A stretch of 63,871 nt of DNA from Tannerella sp. (GCF_030528505.1 NZ_JAUMYS010000006.1:1-63871); one strand, 5' to 3'; positions 42,221 to 50,489 are shown, numbered from the stretch's first letter. Notes: a model not told the origin generated them from the letters alone. Numbers and translations are program-made.

Positions 42221-42308
42221 TTTTCCTTCCCCCTTGAGGGTCTTTCCAATGGGAAAACAAAACAGATGGAAAGAGTATAAACAAAATAAAAAAGAGAAAT
42301 TTCATACA
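42221..42308 (-). pseudogene. Remnant of a GLPGLI gene 5' end
   Basis: The segment matches copy B: 42221-42249 resembles 40335-40364 and 42249-42308 resembles 40529-40588, with the intervening 164 bases deleted. It lies next to the copy C-like gene at 42311 as copy B does to copy C, so the two-gene unit was duplicated and the second gene lost. Confidence 0.7.
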
Positions 42309-42310
42309 AA

Positions 42311-43345
42311 TCATTTATAATCAAGCTCTATTAAATCATATCGCATGATGTTTGCCGGTTCGCCATTGCTCAGGTCAATTCCCGTTTCCATTTGGATATA
42401 GCCGTTCATATCCATCAGATAACGCTTCTTGGCCTTTAGAAAGTCAATGCGGTTTGTTTGCTCGAACTTCTTACTGCTACCATATGTCTGACTGAAAACG
42501 ATTGGCTCGTTATCGACCTGCTGTAAACCGACGATGGTAAAATGATATTGATGTCCCCGATCATACACTTCCATAATGAGTCCCGGCAAGCCGCCAAACT
42601 TCCAGGGGCCATCACTGACAGGAATATCCGGAGTGAACCATGCCGTCCAGTGTCGTCCGCGAAAATAACATACGGCTTGTTGACATGCATAGTCAAGGAT
42701 CGTTTTTGTGCTGTCTGTCATTTGCCACTCCTGTGCATGCAGTTTGTCTTCGTACATATAATCTTGTAATGACAATCCGTCGGTAACAGTCATCTTTCCT
42801 TGCGGATAGTTTTTGTAAACATAGGTTTTCATTCGTTTATGCGGATAATTACCTTTCATAAAATCCCCATTTTTCATTGCCTTATTAATCATTCCACCGA
42901 TAATTTTATCACTATTTGGCAGGGCAGACAAGGAATCAACCTGATTACTATAATAACTCAAGCATTTGGAAACGGTTCTTCCTATTTGCAATATTAATAA
43001 ACCCGGATTCCGCATTGAGTTATTTTTCTTAGTATAAAATCAATTTCAAATACACTTATAATATGTTGATATATAAGTTTTTAAACAATGTTTTTTTGAA
43101 AAAATCTCTAACGCTACGCATTAGAAAAATATATGTATTATGTTTTATTAATCAGGTAGTTATAGTTGTTTTTTATTCTATTGCGTAATCTGGGATAAAT
43201 CGTCTTTCGTCTTGCCTCTCAACGTATCCTTTATTTGGATTAATTGATAATGACAACGAAGATAAGCCTGATCCAGTTCTTTTTCTTGAGCAGAACCCGA
43301 TATAAAAGAGCAGAACAATACAATGCAGATAAATATATTTTTCAT
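42311..43345 (-). pseudogene. GLPGLI gene copy D, split by a MITE-like insertion
   Basis: The first part (43345-43196) encodes MKNIFICIVLFCSFISGSAQ... up to KDD; the second (43001 down to 42311) encodes the rest, including GLPGLI and YDLIELDYK. A 194-base insert (43002-43195) stands between them. Removing it together with one TAAA copy joins the frame to DDLLILQIGRTVSKC, which matches copy C (DDLIDLQIGGVVSKC), giving a 278-residue protein. The 3' 480 bases are nearly identical to copy C. In its present form translation ends shortly after the insertion boundary. Confidence 0.85.
43002..43195. mobile_element. MITE-like element, 194 bases
   Basis: Flanked by TAAA at 42998-43001 and 43196-43199 (direct target repeat). 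Ends are imperfect inverted repeats: the left begins CCCGGATTCCGCATTGAG; the right, read inwards, TCCCAGATTACGCAATAGA (12 to 13 of 15 matching in the core). AT-rich inside with no open frame. A mobilising transposase is not in the window. Confidence 0.7.
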
Positions 43346-43443
43346 AGATATGGTATGTATAATGACATTCAATTAAGTTACAATCCATCTCGTTTTTCAC
43401 TGAAAAGGTCGCCTCATTAGAATTTGCATGAGTTAAGCAAGGG

Positions 43444-44286
43444 TTAATCTTTATAATCCAACTCGATATAATCATAATGTTTTGCCTTCGGATAGCTGTT
43501 TGAAGAGAGTCCGACTCTTGCCATTTCACTTTCTGTTATGCTCTCCACTGTTTTCCCCATTTTAGACTTTATAAATTCCTTACGTTCGATCTTTTGAACC
43601 GTTCGTGGAATATTTATTTCAATATCTTCTTCAACTTTTTGAAAACCTGTCAATTCGAAACTGTATTGCTTTTTCGTATCATGTATTTTTGTTATGAGTC
43701 CGGGTAAACCATAAAACTTCCACGGCCCTTCACTGATCGGTATTTCCAACGTAAACCAGGCAATCCAATCTCTTCCCCTGTAATGACACGTTGCCTTTTG
43801 AGATACATATCCCAAAATCGTTGTCGTATCATGTTGTATCTCCCAATTTTGAGGATGTAGCTCATCTGTATATACAAATGAATAAATGCTGATGTTATCT
43901 TTTACCCGGATTTCATTTTTCCCGTAATCTTTATATAAATCCGACGCAAAAGCCCCATGATGAAAGGGATTGTTGCGCACATGGGAAATATCCCCCGTGC
44001 TTCTCATTGCCTCAATACTCTCTTTCACAGAGGAGTTAAATAATTTCCTGTATAAATCGGGAGCATGAGTTTTAAGGGAATCAAGATAAAACTTTTGATA
44101 CGTAAAACCTTTCGTTATTTTATCTCCGATTTGAACAACATAGATTTACGGTCTGAAATATTCGAAAGCAAGGGTATCCTGTAAAACTTCTAACCGATAT
44201 GCACATTTATATCGCGATCTCTCTTGTGCATATCCTGTTTGAACCAGAAAAAGAAAAGCAATAATAAAAAATCTAAAAACGTTCAT
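43444..44286 (-). pseudogene. GLPGLI gene copy E, one in-frame stop
   Basis: The reading frame runs from ATG 44286 (MNVFRFFIIAFLFLVQTGYAQ, a signal peptide) to DYIELDYKD without a frameshift, but a TAA at 44148-44146 interrupts it after 46 codons (…FEYFRP stop). Downstream, ILGYVSQKATCHYRGRDWIAWF...GLPGLITKIHD is intact. A single base change would restore a 280-residue protein. One of the conserved Cys is Ser (GYVSQKATC), so the Cys pair is also lost, consistent with relaxed constraint. Confidence 0.85.
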
Positions 44287-44343
44287 AACATATCGTATTT
44301 GAAAATAAAACCCTGCCTTTTATCATCTCTATCGTTATTGATC

Positions 44344-44375
44344 ACAAAGCAATAATGTTTATTTTTTATATACAA
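44344..44375 (-). promoter_or_regulatory. Possible promoter ahead of GLPGLI copy E
   Basis: On the minus strand TTTG (44375 to 44372), 20 bases, TTGCTTTG (44351 to 44344), one mismatch to TAnnTTTG. 58 bases before the start codon at 44286. It could drive the whole GLPGLI region. Confidence 0.4.
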
Positions 44376-44513
44376 ATTCTTTTTATTGAAAAATGTATTT
44401 TTTTTCTTTCAGACTTCTCCCCCAAGCATTCATTAACTTCTGCCTACCAATAAACAATTTAATAATTAACCAATTAAGCATCTTTCATTTCTTTAAAACA
44501 TCATCATCCCCTA

Positions 44514-44543
44514 TTTGTTTTTATCGGAAATAGTCTATCTTTG
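44514..44543 (+). promoter_or_regulatory. Promoter of the carbamoyltransferase gene
   Basis: TTTG 44514-44517, 18 bases, TATCTTTG 44536-44543; the start codon is 41 bases later. Confidence 0.7.
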
Positions 44544-44584
44544 CAAAACAAGCAAACAGTAAAACAACAAAAACACGAATCAAG

Positions 44585-45535
44585 ATGAATTTTACGAAAG
44601 TGGAAGATATCGGCGATGTCCGTCAAGCGGTAAAAGAAGCCTTAGAGCTTAAGAAAGACCGTTTTCAATATCACGAATTGGGCAAAAACAAAACAGCTTT
44701 GCTGATTTTTTTCAATAACAGTCTGCGTACCCGATTAAGTACGCAAAAGGCAGCCACGAATCTGGGTATGAACGTCATTGTGCTTGATGTTAATCAGGGA
44801 GCGTGGCGACTGGAAACCGAACGGGGAGTCGTGATGGATGGTGACAAGAGCGAACATTTACTGGAATCCATTCCCGTAATGGGGTGTTATTGCGACATCA
44901 TCGGAGTACGCTCGTTTGCGCGTTTTGAAAGTAAGGAAGACGATTACAGCGAAAAAATCCTCCATCAATTTATTCGCTATTCAGGCCGACCAGTTTTCAG
45001 TATGGAAGCGGCCACGCGGCATCCTTTACAAAGTTTTGCCGACCTGATCACGATCGAAGAATATAAACGTAGGGAACGTCCGAAAATCGTGCTGACATGG
45101 ACACCGCATCCGCGCGCATTACCGCAAGCTGTGCCCAATAGCTTTGCCGAATGGATCAACGCCGCCGGATATGAGCTTGTCATTACGCATCCCGAAGGTT
45201 ATGAGCTCGATCCTCAGTTTGTTGGTCCTGCGCGTATAGAGCATAACCAGCGCAAAGCGTTCGAAGGAGCCGATTTTATCTACGCTAAAAATTGGGCGGC
45301 GTATCACGATCCCCACTACGGTCAAGTGCTTAGTACCGATCGTTCATGGACGGTCGATACTGAAAAAATGGCGCTAACCGACAATGCATTTTTTATGCAC
45401 TGTCTGCCTGTACGACGTAATTTGATTGTGACTGACGAAGTGATTGAAAGCCCACAAAGTTTGGTCATCCCCGAAGCGGCCAACCGTGAGATATCGGCGC
45501 AGATTGTCCTCAAGCGTATGCTGCAAGACTTATAG
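44585..45535 (+). CDS. argF: N-succinylornithine carbamoyltransferase (ArgF' type)
   Basis: A 316-residue transcarbamylase. The carbamoyl-phosphate motif is SLRTR (46-50) and the loop HCLPVRRN is at about 270; both are as in the Bacteroides SOTCase/AOTCase group rather than ornithine transcarbamylase. In that group a residue in KxEH (Pro90 in the B. fragilis enzyme, as I recall) selects N-succinyl over N-acetyl ornithine. Here it is Ser89, which in engineered enzymes still favours succinylornithine, again from memory. It acts in arginine biosynthesis. Own promoter; no other arg gene nearby. Confidence 0.92.
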   Translation: MNFTKVEDIGDVRQAVKEALELKKDRFQYHELGKNKTALLIFFNNSLRTRLSTQKAATNLGMNVIVLDVNQGAWRLETERGVVMDGDKSEHLLESIPVMGCYCDIIGVRSFARFESKEDDYSEKILHQFIRYSGRPVFSMEAATRHPLQSFADLITIEEYKRRERPKIVLTWTPHPRALPQAVPNSFAEWINAAGYELVITHPEGYELDPQFVGPARIEHNQRKAFEGADFIYAKNWAAYHDPHYGQVLSTDRSWTVDTEKMALTDNAFFMHCLPVRRNLIVTDEVIESPQSLVIPEAANREISAQIVLKRMLQDL

Positions 45536-45542
45536 CTCGATA

Positions 45543-45860
45543 TCAGGCCTGTCCCGGCGTACCGATAGGCGGAATCAGGTTGCTGAAAGCATCCGTATTT
45601 GTGCTACCACCGTTTTGCTGCTGCTCTTCAAACTTGCGAATGTTTTCCTGCAAGGCATAAAGCAGACGCTGAGCATTGTCGGGAGTGAGAATAATACGGC
45701 TTTTGACCTTCGCCTTGGGAGCTCCCGGCACAATCTGGATGAAGTCGAGAATAAACTCTGACGAAGAATGCGCAATGATTGCCAGATTAGCGTACGTACC
45801 TTGTGCAATATCATCGGTAATTTCTACTTGTATTTCATTAGAAGTCGGAGAATTTTCCAT
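45543..45860 (-). CDS. DUF3467 protein
   Basis: A 105-residue cytoplasmic protein starting MENSPTSNEIQVEITDDIAQG. The upstream in-frame Met codons are rejected because the minus-strand promoter TACTTTTG (45893 to 45886) lies inside that extension. The sequence YANLAIIAHSSSEFILDFIQIVPGAPKAKVKSRIILTPDNAQRLLYAL is typical of DUF3467, a small family found near RNA-polymerase and ribosomal genes in Bacteroidetes; function unknown. It converges on argF with only seven bases between. Confidence 0.85.
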   Translation of the reverse strand: MENSPTSNEIQVEITDDIAQGTYANLAIIAHSSSEFILDFIQIVPGAPKAKVKSRIILTPDNAQRLLYALQENIRKFEEQQQNGGSTNTDAFSNLIPPIGTPGQA

Positions 45861-45885
45861 CACGAATTTTGCTTTGATTACGGGA

Positions 45886-45933
45886 CAAAAGTACATACAA
45901 TTTTGCAGGAAAGAAAAATATTGCATAGATTTG
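45886..45933. promoter_or_regulatory. Divergent promoters of DUF3467 and DUF4831 genes
   Basis: Minus strand TACTTTTG (45893 to 45886). Plus strand TTTG 45902-45905, 20 bases, TAGATTTG 45926-45933. The two -7 boxes are about 32 bases apart. Confidence 0.75.
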
Positions 45934-45962
45934 TGCGATTATTTTCAAAAAAAGGATAAAAA

Positions 45963-47036
45963 ATGAGAATCAATCTATTAGTCGCCAGCATGTTGCTCGG
46001 ATCGTTCGTCGCGATGTCGCAGACACGGGTCGAGAAAAAGGTGGCCATGAAAAGCAACGGATACGGAGTGACTTACTCGCTTCCCAAAACGTCGCTTATC
46101 GTGACTGCCGAAGTAACGAAAGTAACCTGCAAGGCCGGCCCCTACTATAAATATGCAGAAAAATATTTGGGCGTAAAAGACGCCGTTACAAACGACCATA
46201 TATATTATGAATTGGGGAAAATCTATTTAGAAAACAAAGGTGTCCCCGACGAAGAAAACACGTATACGGTCGAATTTAAATCGAAGACGGTGGCACCGTA
46301 TGTTTATCTCACGGAAGATGGACTGATGTGCTCGATCAATGCCGATTATACCCCTGCCGACCCGTCATCGCTGGAGACGATCAAACGTGAGGCACAAGCC
46401 GCAGAAACGAGCGACGTAACGGCGTTGATGACGGAAGAACTGCTTATGGCCGGATCAGTTACCCGTCAGGCGGAAGTCGCCGCCAAGCAAATTTATCGAC
46501 TGCGCGAAAGTAAAATGGATATTGTTTCGGGAGAGGCCGACAACATGCCTCCCGACGGTGAAGCCATGAAGCTTGTACTGCAGCAACTCACTGATCAGGA
46601 GCAGGCGTTGACGACACTTTTTACCGGTCGGCGACAACGTAAAACGACTTTTCATGAAGTACGAATCATCCCTCAGGACGATATGGAAAACGAAGTATTG
46701 TTTCGTTTTTCCGAAAAGCTAGGCGTGTTGGATGCCGATGATTTGGGCGGACAGCCCGTTTACCTGAGTCTGCACGCGACGGATCGCGCTCCGGAGCTCG
46801 ACCCGAAAGAAGCCGAAAAGAAAGAAAAGATGATGAAAGGCATCGTATATAATGTACCGGGGAAAGCGCGTGTCGAGATTGAAACGGGCACGAAAAAACT
46901 CTATCGGGGAGAGGTACAAATTGTACAGTTCGGCACCCGCGAAGGACTGGCACCCGTTATGTTTGAAGACAAAAAAGCTCCCGTCAAAGTACTTTTCTAT
47001 CCCGAAACCGGAGCAATTAAACAGATTATTCAATAA
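45963..47036 (+). CDS. DUF4831 family exported protein
   Basis: A 357-residue protein with signal peptide MRINLLVASMLLGSFVAMSQ. The segment YGVTYSLPKTSLIVTAEVTKVTCKAGPYYKYAEKYLG is the signature of DUF4831, a Bacteroidetes family of unknown function. Towards the end are KARVEIETGTKKLYRGEVQIVQFG and PVKVLFYPETGAIKQI. No Cys lipobox; a periplasmic or surface location is inferred. Own promoter 30 bases upstream; the POT transporter gene follows after 58 bases. Confidence 0.88.
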   Translation: MRINLLVASMLLGSFVAMSQTRVEKKVAMKSNGYGVTYSLPKTSLIVTAEVTKVTCKAGPYYKYAEKYLGVKDAVTNDHIYYELGKIYLENKGVPDEENTYTVEFKSKTVAPYVYLTEDGLMCSINADYTPADPSSLETIKREAQAAETSDVTALMTEELLMAGSVTRQAEVAAKQIYRLRESKMDIVSGEADNMPPDGEAMKLVLQQLTDQEQALTTLFTGRRQRKTTFHEVRIIPQDDMENEVLFRFSEKLGVLDADDLGGQPVYLSLHATDRAPELDPKEAEKKEKMMKGIVYNVPGKARVEIETGTKKLYRGEVQIVQFGTREGLAPVMFEDKKAPVKVLFYPETGAIKQIIQ

Positions 47037-47094
47037 AGTCAACTGAATGTAATAATGTATAATGTATAACTATTTTAAATTAAAGTAATTGTTT

Positions 47095-48630
47095 ATGATT
47101 TTCAAGAATCACCCGAAAGGACTGATCGGGGCAGCCCTCTCTAATATGGGCGAACGCTTCGGTTTCTACATCATGATGGCAATTCTGGCTCTCTTCCTTG
47201 TGAGCAAATTCGGTCTCGAAAAAACAGAAGCCACCACTATCTATGCTACTTTTTATGCGCTGATTTATCTTTTGGCCTTGGCCGGAGGGTACATTGCTGA
47301 CAAAACGAAGAAGTACAAGGGAACCATCTTTGCCGGTCTTATGCTCATGACTCTCGGCTACGCGATGATCGCTATCCCTACACCTACACCGGTGCCTAAT
47401 TTTGCGCTTTATCTGACGCTTACCTGTATTGGCTTGTTTGTTATAGCCTTTGGTAATGGCCTATTCAAGGGCAATCTGCAGGCTGTGGTGGGGCAGATGT
47501 ATGATGACCCTCGTTATTCCGACAAGCGTGATACCGGATTCCAAATCTTCTATATGTTCATCAATGTTGGAGCCCTTTTTGCTCCGATGATTGCAACAGG
47601 TATCCGTAATGGTTGGGTTCAAAGTCATGGATTCGAATATGACCCGGACCTACCTGCCCTTTGTCATAAGCTCATCAATGGTACCATTACTCCCGAAGCG
47701 ATGGAGACATTCAAACGCATTGCAGGAGAGGTAAGTGGTGGAACTGTAACGGACTTCTCTGCCTTTGCAAACGAATATCTCAATATCTTTAACACCGGAT
47801 TCCATTATGCGTTTGCTGCAGCAATCGTTGCAATGCTTATCTCTATTGCTATTTACATTGCCAATAAGAAGAAACTTCCCGACCCCAGCAAGAAAGCAGC
47901 AGCTACCGCAGAAGCCAAAGCGGAAATCCAAATGAGCAGCACGGAAATACGTCAGCGCATCTATGCTCTCTTTGCTGTATTCGCAGTAGTTATCTTCTTC
48001 TGGTTCTCATTCCATCAGAATGGTGTTACGCTTACATTCTTTGCAAATGACTACACGGATTTGAGTATGATCGATATCAATTTGGGATTCACTCGAATCA
48101 AAGGTGCCGAAATCTTCCAGTCATTCAATCCGTTCTTCGTTGTATTCCTGACGCCTATCATCATCGGTATTTTCGGATGGCTGCGCTCTAAAGGTATCGA
48201 ACCTTCTACTCCGAAGAAAATTGCTATCGGTATGGGAATCGCTGCATTGGCTTTTGTGATTATGTCCATCGGTTCAATAGGTTTGCCTACTTCTGCCGAG
48301 CGTGAGGCTTTAGGCGGACTTACGAACGCACAGCGCGTTACACCTTTCTTGCTAATCGGAACTTATCTGATCCTTACCATTGCAGAATTGTTCATCAGTC
48401 CTCTCGGATTATCATTCGTGTCAAAAGTAGCACCTCCTCACCTTCAAGCTGTGATGCAGGGCTGCTGGTTGGGAGCTACTGCTTTGGGCAATCAGCTTCT
48501 CATTATCGGTACGATTATGTATGAGAACATTCCTATCTGGGCTACTTGGGCTGTATTTGTGGTAGCATGTATCATCTCCATGTTTACGATGTTGGCCATG
48601 GTTAAATGGCTTGAGCGGGTGGCTAAATAA
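47095..48630 (+). CDS. POT/PTR family peptide transporter
   Basis: A 511-residue MFS protein (proton-dependent oligopeptide transporter) with 12 or more membrane helices. Motif GERFGFYIMMAILALFLVSKF corresponds to ExxERFxYY in TM1; FVIAFGNGLFKGNLQAVVGQMY and FQIFYMFINVGALFAPM are further family signatures. I start at the ATG at 47095; a TTG six bases upstream is less likely. Imports di- and tripeptides by proton symport. Codon choice (more GCT, ATC, ACT) differs slightly from its neighbours, as in highly expressed genes. Confidence 0.9.
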   Translation: MIFKNHPKGLIGAALSNMGERFGFYIMMAILALFLVSKFGLEKTEATTIYATFYALIYLLALAGGYIADKTKKYKGTIFAGLMLMTLGYAMIAIPTPTPVPNFALYLTLTCIGLFVIAFGNGLFKGNLQAVVGQMYDDPRYSDKRDTGFQIFYMFINVGALFAPMIATGIRNGWVQSHGFEYDPDLPALCHKLINGTITPEAMETFKRIAGEVSGGTVTDFSAFANEYLNIFNTGFHYAFAAAIVAMLISIAIYIANKKKLPDPSKKAAATAEAKAEIQMSSTEIRQRIYALFAVFAVVIFFWFSFHQNGVTLTFFANDYTDLSMIDINLGFTRIKGAEIFQSFNPFFVVFLTPIIIGIFGWLRSKGIEPSTPKKIAIGMGIAALAFVIMSIGSIGLPTSAEREALGGLTNAQRVTPFLLIGTYLILTIAELFISPLGLSFVSKVAPPHLQAVMQGCWLGATALGNQLLIIGTIMYENIPIWATWAVFVVACIISMFTMLAMVKWLERVAK

Positions 48631-48692
48631 GAAAGACAACCTCGATCAAGGAAAAACAACATACTCCTGCAAATTTAAGGAGTAAAAAAGAG

Positions 48693-48727
48693 CTGCCTCA
48701 CCCACATTGGGTTTGAGGCAGTTTTTT
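48693..48727 (+). terminator. Terminator after the POT transporter
   Basis: CTGCCTCA (48693-48700) and TGAGGCAG (48714-48721) form a perfect stem, followed by six T. Confidence 0.85.
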
Positions 48728-48770
48728 ATGTTTTATCTCCCCTTTTTCCTTCTTTACTAATTGTGAAAAT

Positions 48771-48839
48771 TGAGTAATTTACTCATACCAAATTGAGTAA
48801 TTTACTCATTGACCGAACATCTTTTACCACTTAACTTTG
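48771..48839 (+). promoter_or_regulatory. Tandem palindromic operator and promoter of beta-flower copy 2
   Basis: Two copies of TGAGTAATTTACTCA at 48771-48785 and 48794-48808; the second lies in a 25-base block (48790-48814) identical to the one before the nine-gene operon. TAACTTTG at 48832-48839 is the -7 box; the first T of TTTG is 28 bases from the palindrome edge, the same as at 8318-8290. The 5' leader to the start codon is about 100 bases. Confidence 0.7.
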
Positions 48840-48947
48840 CATCGTTTATATTGGCAATTTGTTTAGGGGGGCTTTAGTATAAAAAGAGATGGCTAAACAA
48901 ATTTCAAGCAATTAATTGAGTAATAAATATCTTTAATGTAAAAAGAC

Positions 48948-49370
48948 ATGAAAAAAATGATGTACATCCTTGCGGCGTGCCTGATGGCATGGATTGCAAT
49001 GCCGCAACAAACAAGTGCGCAGACGCTGCGCGGCAACAGTAATCAGCAGATCGGCAGCATCAGCTCCGACGGCGTGATTCGCAACAAGAGCAATTCGCAG
49101 GTAGGCAAAATCGAATCAAACGGTACGATCCGCGACCGTAACAATGCGCAGATCGGAAAGATTGAATCGGACGGGACGATCCGCAATGCCAGCAACTCGA
49201 AGGTTGGTAAGGTTGAGTCAGACGGCACCGTGCGTGACGGTAACAACACACAGATCGGTAAAATCGAGTCTGACGGTACGGTGCGTAACAAGAACAATTC
49301 GAGCATCGGCCGGGCTTCAGGAGTAAAAAAAGAATGGGCGGCTGTTGCCTTCTTTTTCTTCGATCTGTAA
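48948..49370 (+). CDS. Exported beta-flower repeat protein (copy 2)
   Basis: A 140-residue paralogue of the protein at 6587-7012. Signal peptide MKKMMYILAACLMAWIAMPQQTSAQ, five 17-residue repeats ([IV]GKIESDGTIRxxxN), and the shared closing GRASGVKKEWAAVAFFFFDL. Repeats are more regular than in copy 1. It is alone in its transcription unit, with the same palindromic operator as the nine-gene operon. Likely a secreted or surface protein made under the same condition; function unknown. Confidence 0.87.
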   Translation: MKKMMYILAACLMAWIAMPQQTSAQTLRGNSNQQIGSISSDGVIRNKSNSQVGKIESNGTIRDRNNAQIGKIESDGTIRNASNSKVGKVESDGTVRDGNNTQIGKIESDGTVRNKNNSSIGRASGVKKEWAAVAFFFFDL

Positions 49371-49388
49371 AACACACAGACGCTAAAT

Positions 49389-49432
49389 GAAAAAAGACGG
49401 TGTATCAACATGGAAGTATGGGTACACCGTCT
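49389..49432 (-). terminator. Terminator of the AraC gene
   Basis: AGACGGTGTA (49395-49404) and TACACCGTCT (49423-49432) form a perfect stem; on the minus strand it is followed by a run of T (49394 downwards). It may also serve the beta-flower gene on the other strand. Confidence 0.75.
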
Positions 49433-49468
49433 AATCTTATTCTTTCGGATCGTGGAAGGTTCGTGTAA

Positions 49469-50407
49469 TTAAACATGTATCGCTCCTTGCCTGCGGAAGG
49501 CAATAGGTGAAATGCCTTCGTGCTTTTTGAAAAATTTCCCAAAAGTAGACTGATCGGGAAAATACAGCTCGTCGGCCACCTGCTGCACGCTTACGCGAGG
49601 CGCTTTGAGCAGGATTTTGGCTTCGAGCATCAAAGCCTCTTGAATCCACTGACTGGCGGATTTCCCGCTTTGCTCTCTGAGGATAAGCGAAAGATACTGC
49701 GAAGTGATACACAACCTGTCGGCATAGAACGATACTTCGTGTTGTTCTTTACAATGCGTGGACAGGAGGTGCAGAAAGTCGGCAAATAGTTCTTCTTTAC
49801 GGCTCAATGTGGGAGATTGCATCGTTTCCCGCTTATCCAGATACATATTGCCCAGCTCCATCAGAAACAAATGCAATGCCGTATTGACCATGCCTTGATA
49901 AAAAAAATGCGCAGGTTGTCTGATTTTCTCACAAAGAAAGTCCAGGCTCTTTTCCAGCAGCCGAAATTTATCGGGATCAAACTCCCTCAACGGATATTTT
50001 TTCATCTGCATATACGAAATCAATGCCGACGGATGCTTTTCTTTCGATTGCGAGAGCGTGTCCAGATACGATGTCGAGATCATGAGCAGCCATGCCTTCA
50101 GATCCGGGCTGATATATTTCATCTGCGTGATATGAGTAGGCAGAATAACCATCAGTCCGTAATCTGAAACACGGTAATTCGCGTAATCGACCTGCAACTC
50201 CATACGACCGCTCGTAACGCCGATAAAAAGGAGCGCATCCATGCGTGAAGGAGCCCTGAGATAATGCTGGTAAATCCGTCCCGTCGTATCGTTGCGAGTA
50301 GCATAATTCTGATCGTAATGCATGACCATGATATCGTTTTGGAAAATATCGGACGAAACGGCGATATTATTTAACCTTCTTACGGTATCTTCAAATAAAC
50401 GAGGCAT
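49469..50407 (-). CDS. AraC-family transcriptional regulator
   Basis: A 312-residue regulator. The C-terminal 95 residues have two helix-turn-helix motifs: HEVSFYADRLCITSQYLSLILREQSGKSASQWIQEALMLEAK and VSVQQVADELYFPDQSTFGKFFKKHEGISPIAFRR. The N-terminal 200 residues form a sensing domain without a recognised ligand fold. It is divergent to the TolC-adaptor-RND operon, whose first start is 213 bases away, so control of that operon is the obvious inference, perhaps through the inverted pair at 50490-50562. Confidence 0.93.
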   Translation of the reverse strand: MPRLFEDTVRRLNNIAVSSDIFQNDIMVMHYDQNYATRNDTTGRIYQHYLRAPSRMDALLFIGVTSGRMELQVDYANYRVSDYGLMVILPTHITQMKYISPDLKAWLLMISTSYLDTLSQSKEKHPSALISYMQMKKYPLREFDPDKFRLLEKSLDFLCEKIRQPAHFFYQGMVNTALHLFLMELGNMYLDKRETMQSPTLSRKEELFADFLHLLSTHCKEQHEVSFYADRLCITSQYLSLILREQSGKSASQWIQEALMLEAKILLKAPRVSVQQVADELYFPDQSTFGKFFKKHEGISPIAFRRQGAIHV

Positions 50408-50489
50408 CTGTTCTTTTTTTAAGAAATGAAAGCGAAGATAATACCTTTTTCGTATATTTTGTTTTTTTACCCATATTTTTTCTGCTTTC

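Larger units (their letters stand above)
41697..42310. other. Gene-poor stretch upstream of the peptide gene
   Basis: It holds a plus-strand promoter and terminator framing a possible small RNA (41892-42006), a perfect 20-base inverted repeat (42109-42160) and a 5' remnant of a GLPGLI gene (42221-42308). An 80-codon frame at 41709-41951 (minus) has a non-protein-like composition and overlaps the small-RNA region. No promoter of TAnnTTTG form was found right before the peptide gene. Confidence 0.6.

Noticed and set aside
43178-43372. 64-codon exported peptide as an independent gene
   Set aside because: Its sequence continues in frame into copy D once the insert is removed, so it is the 5' part of a split gene.
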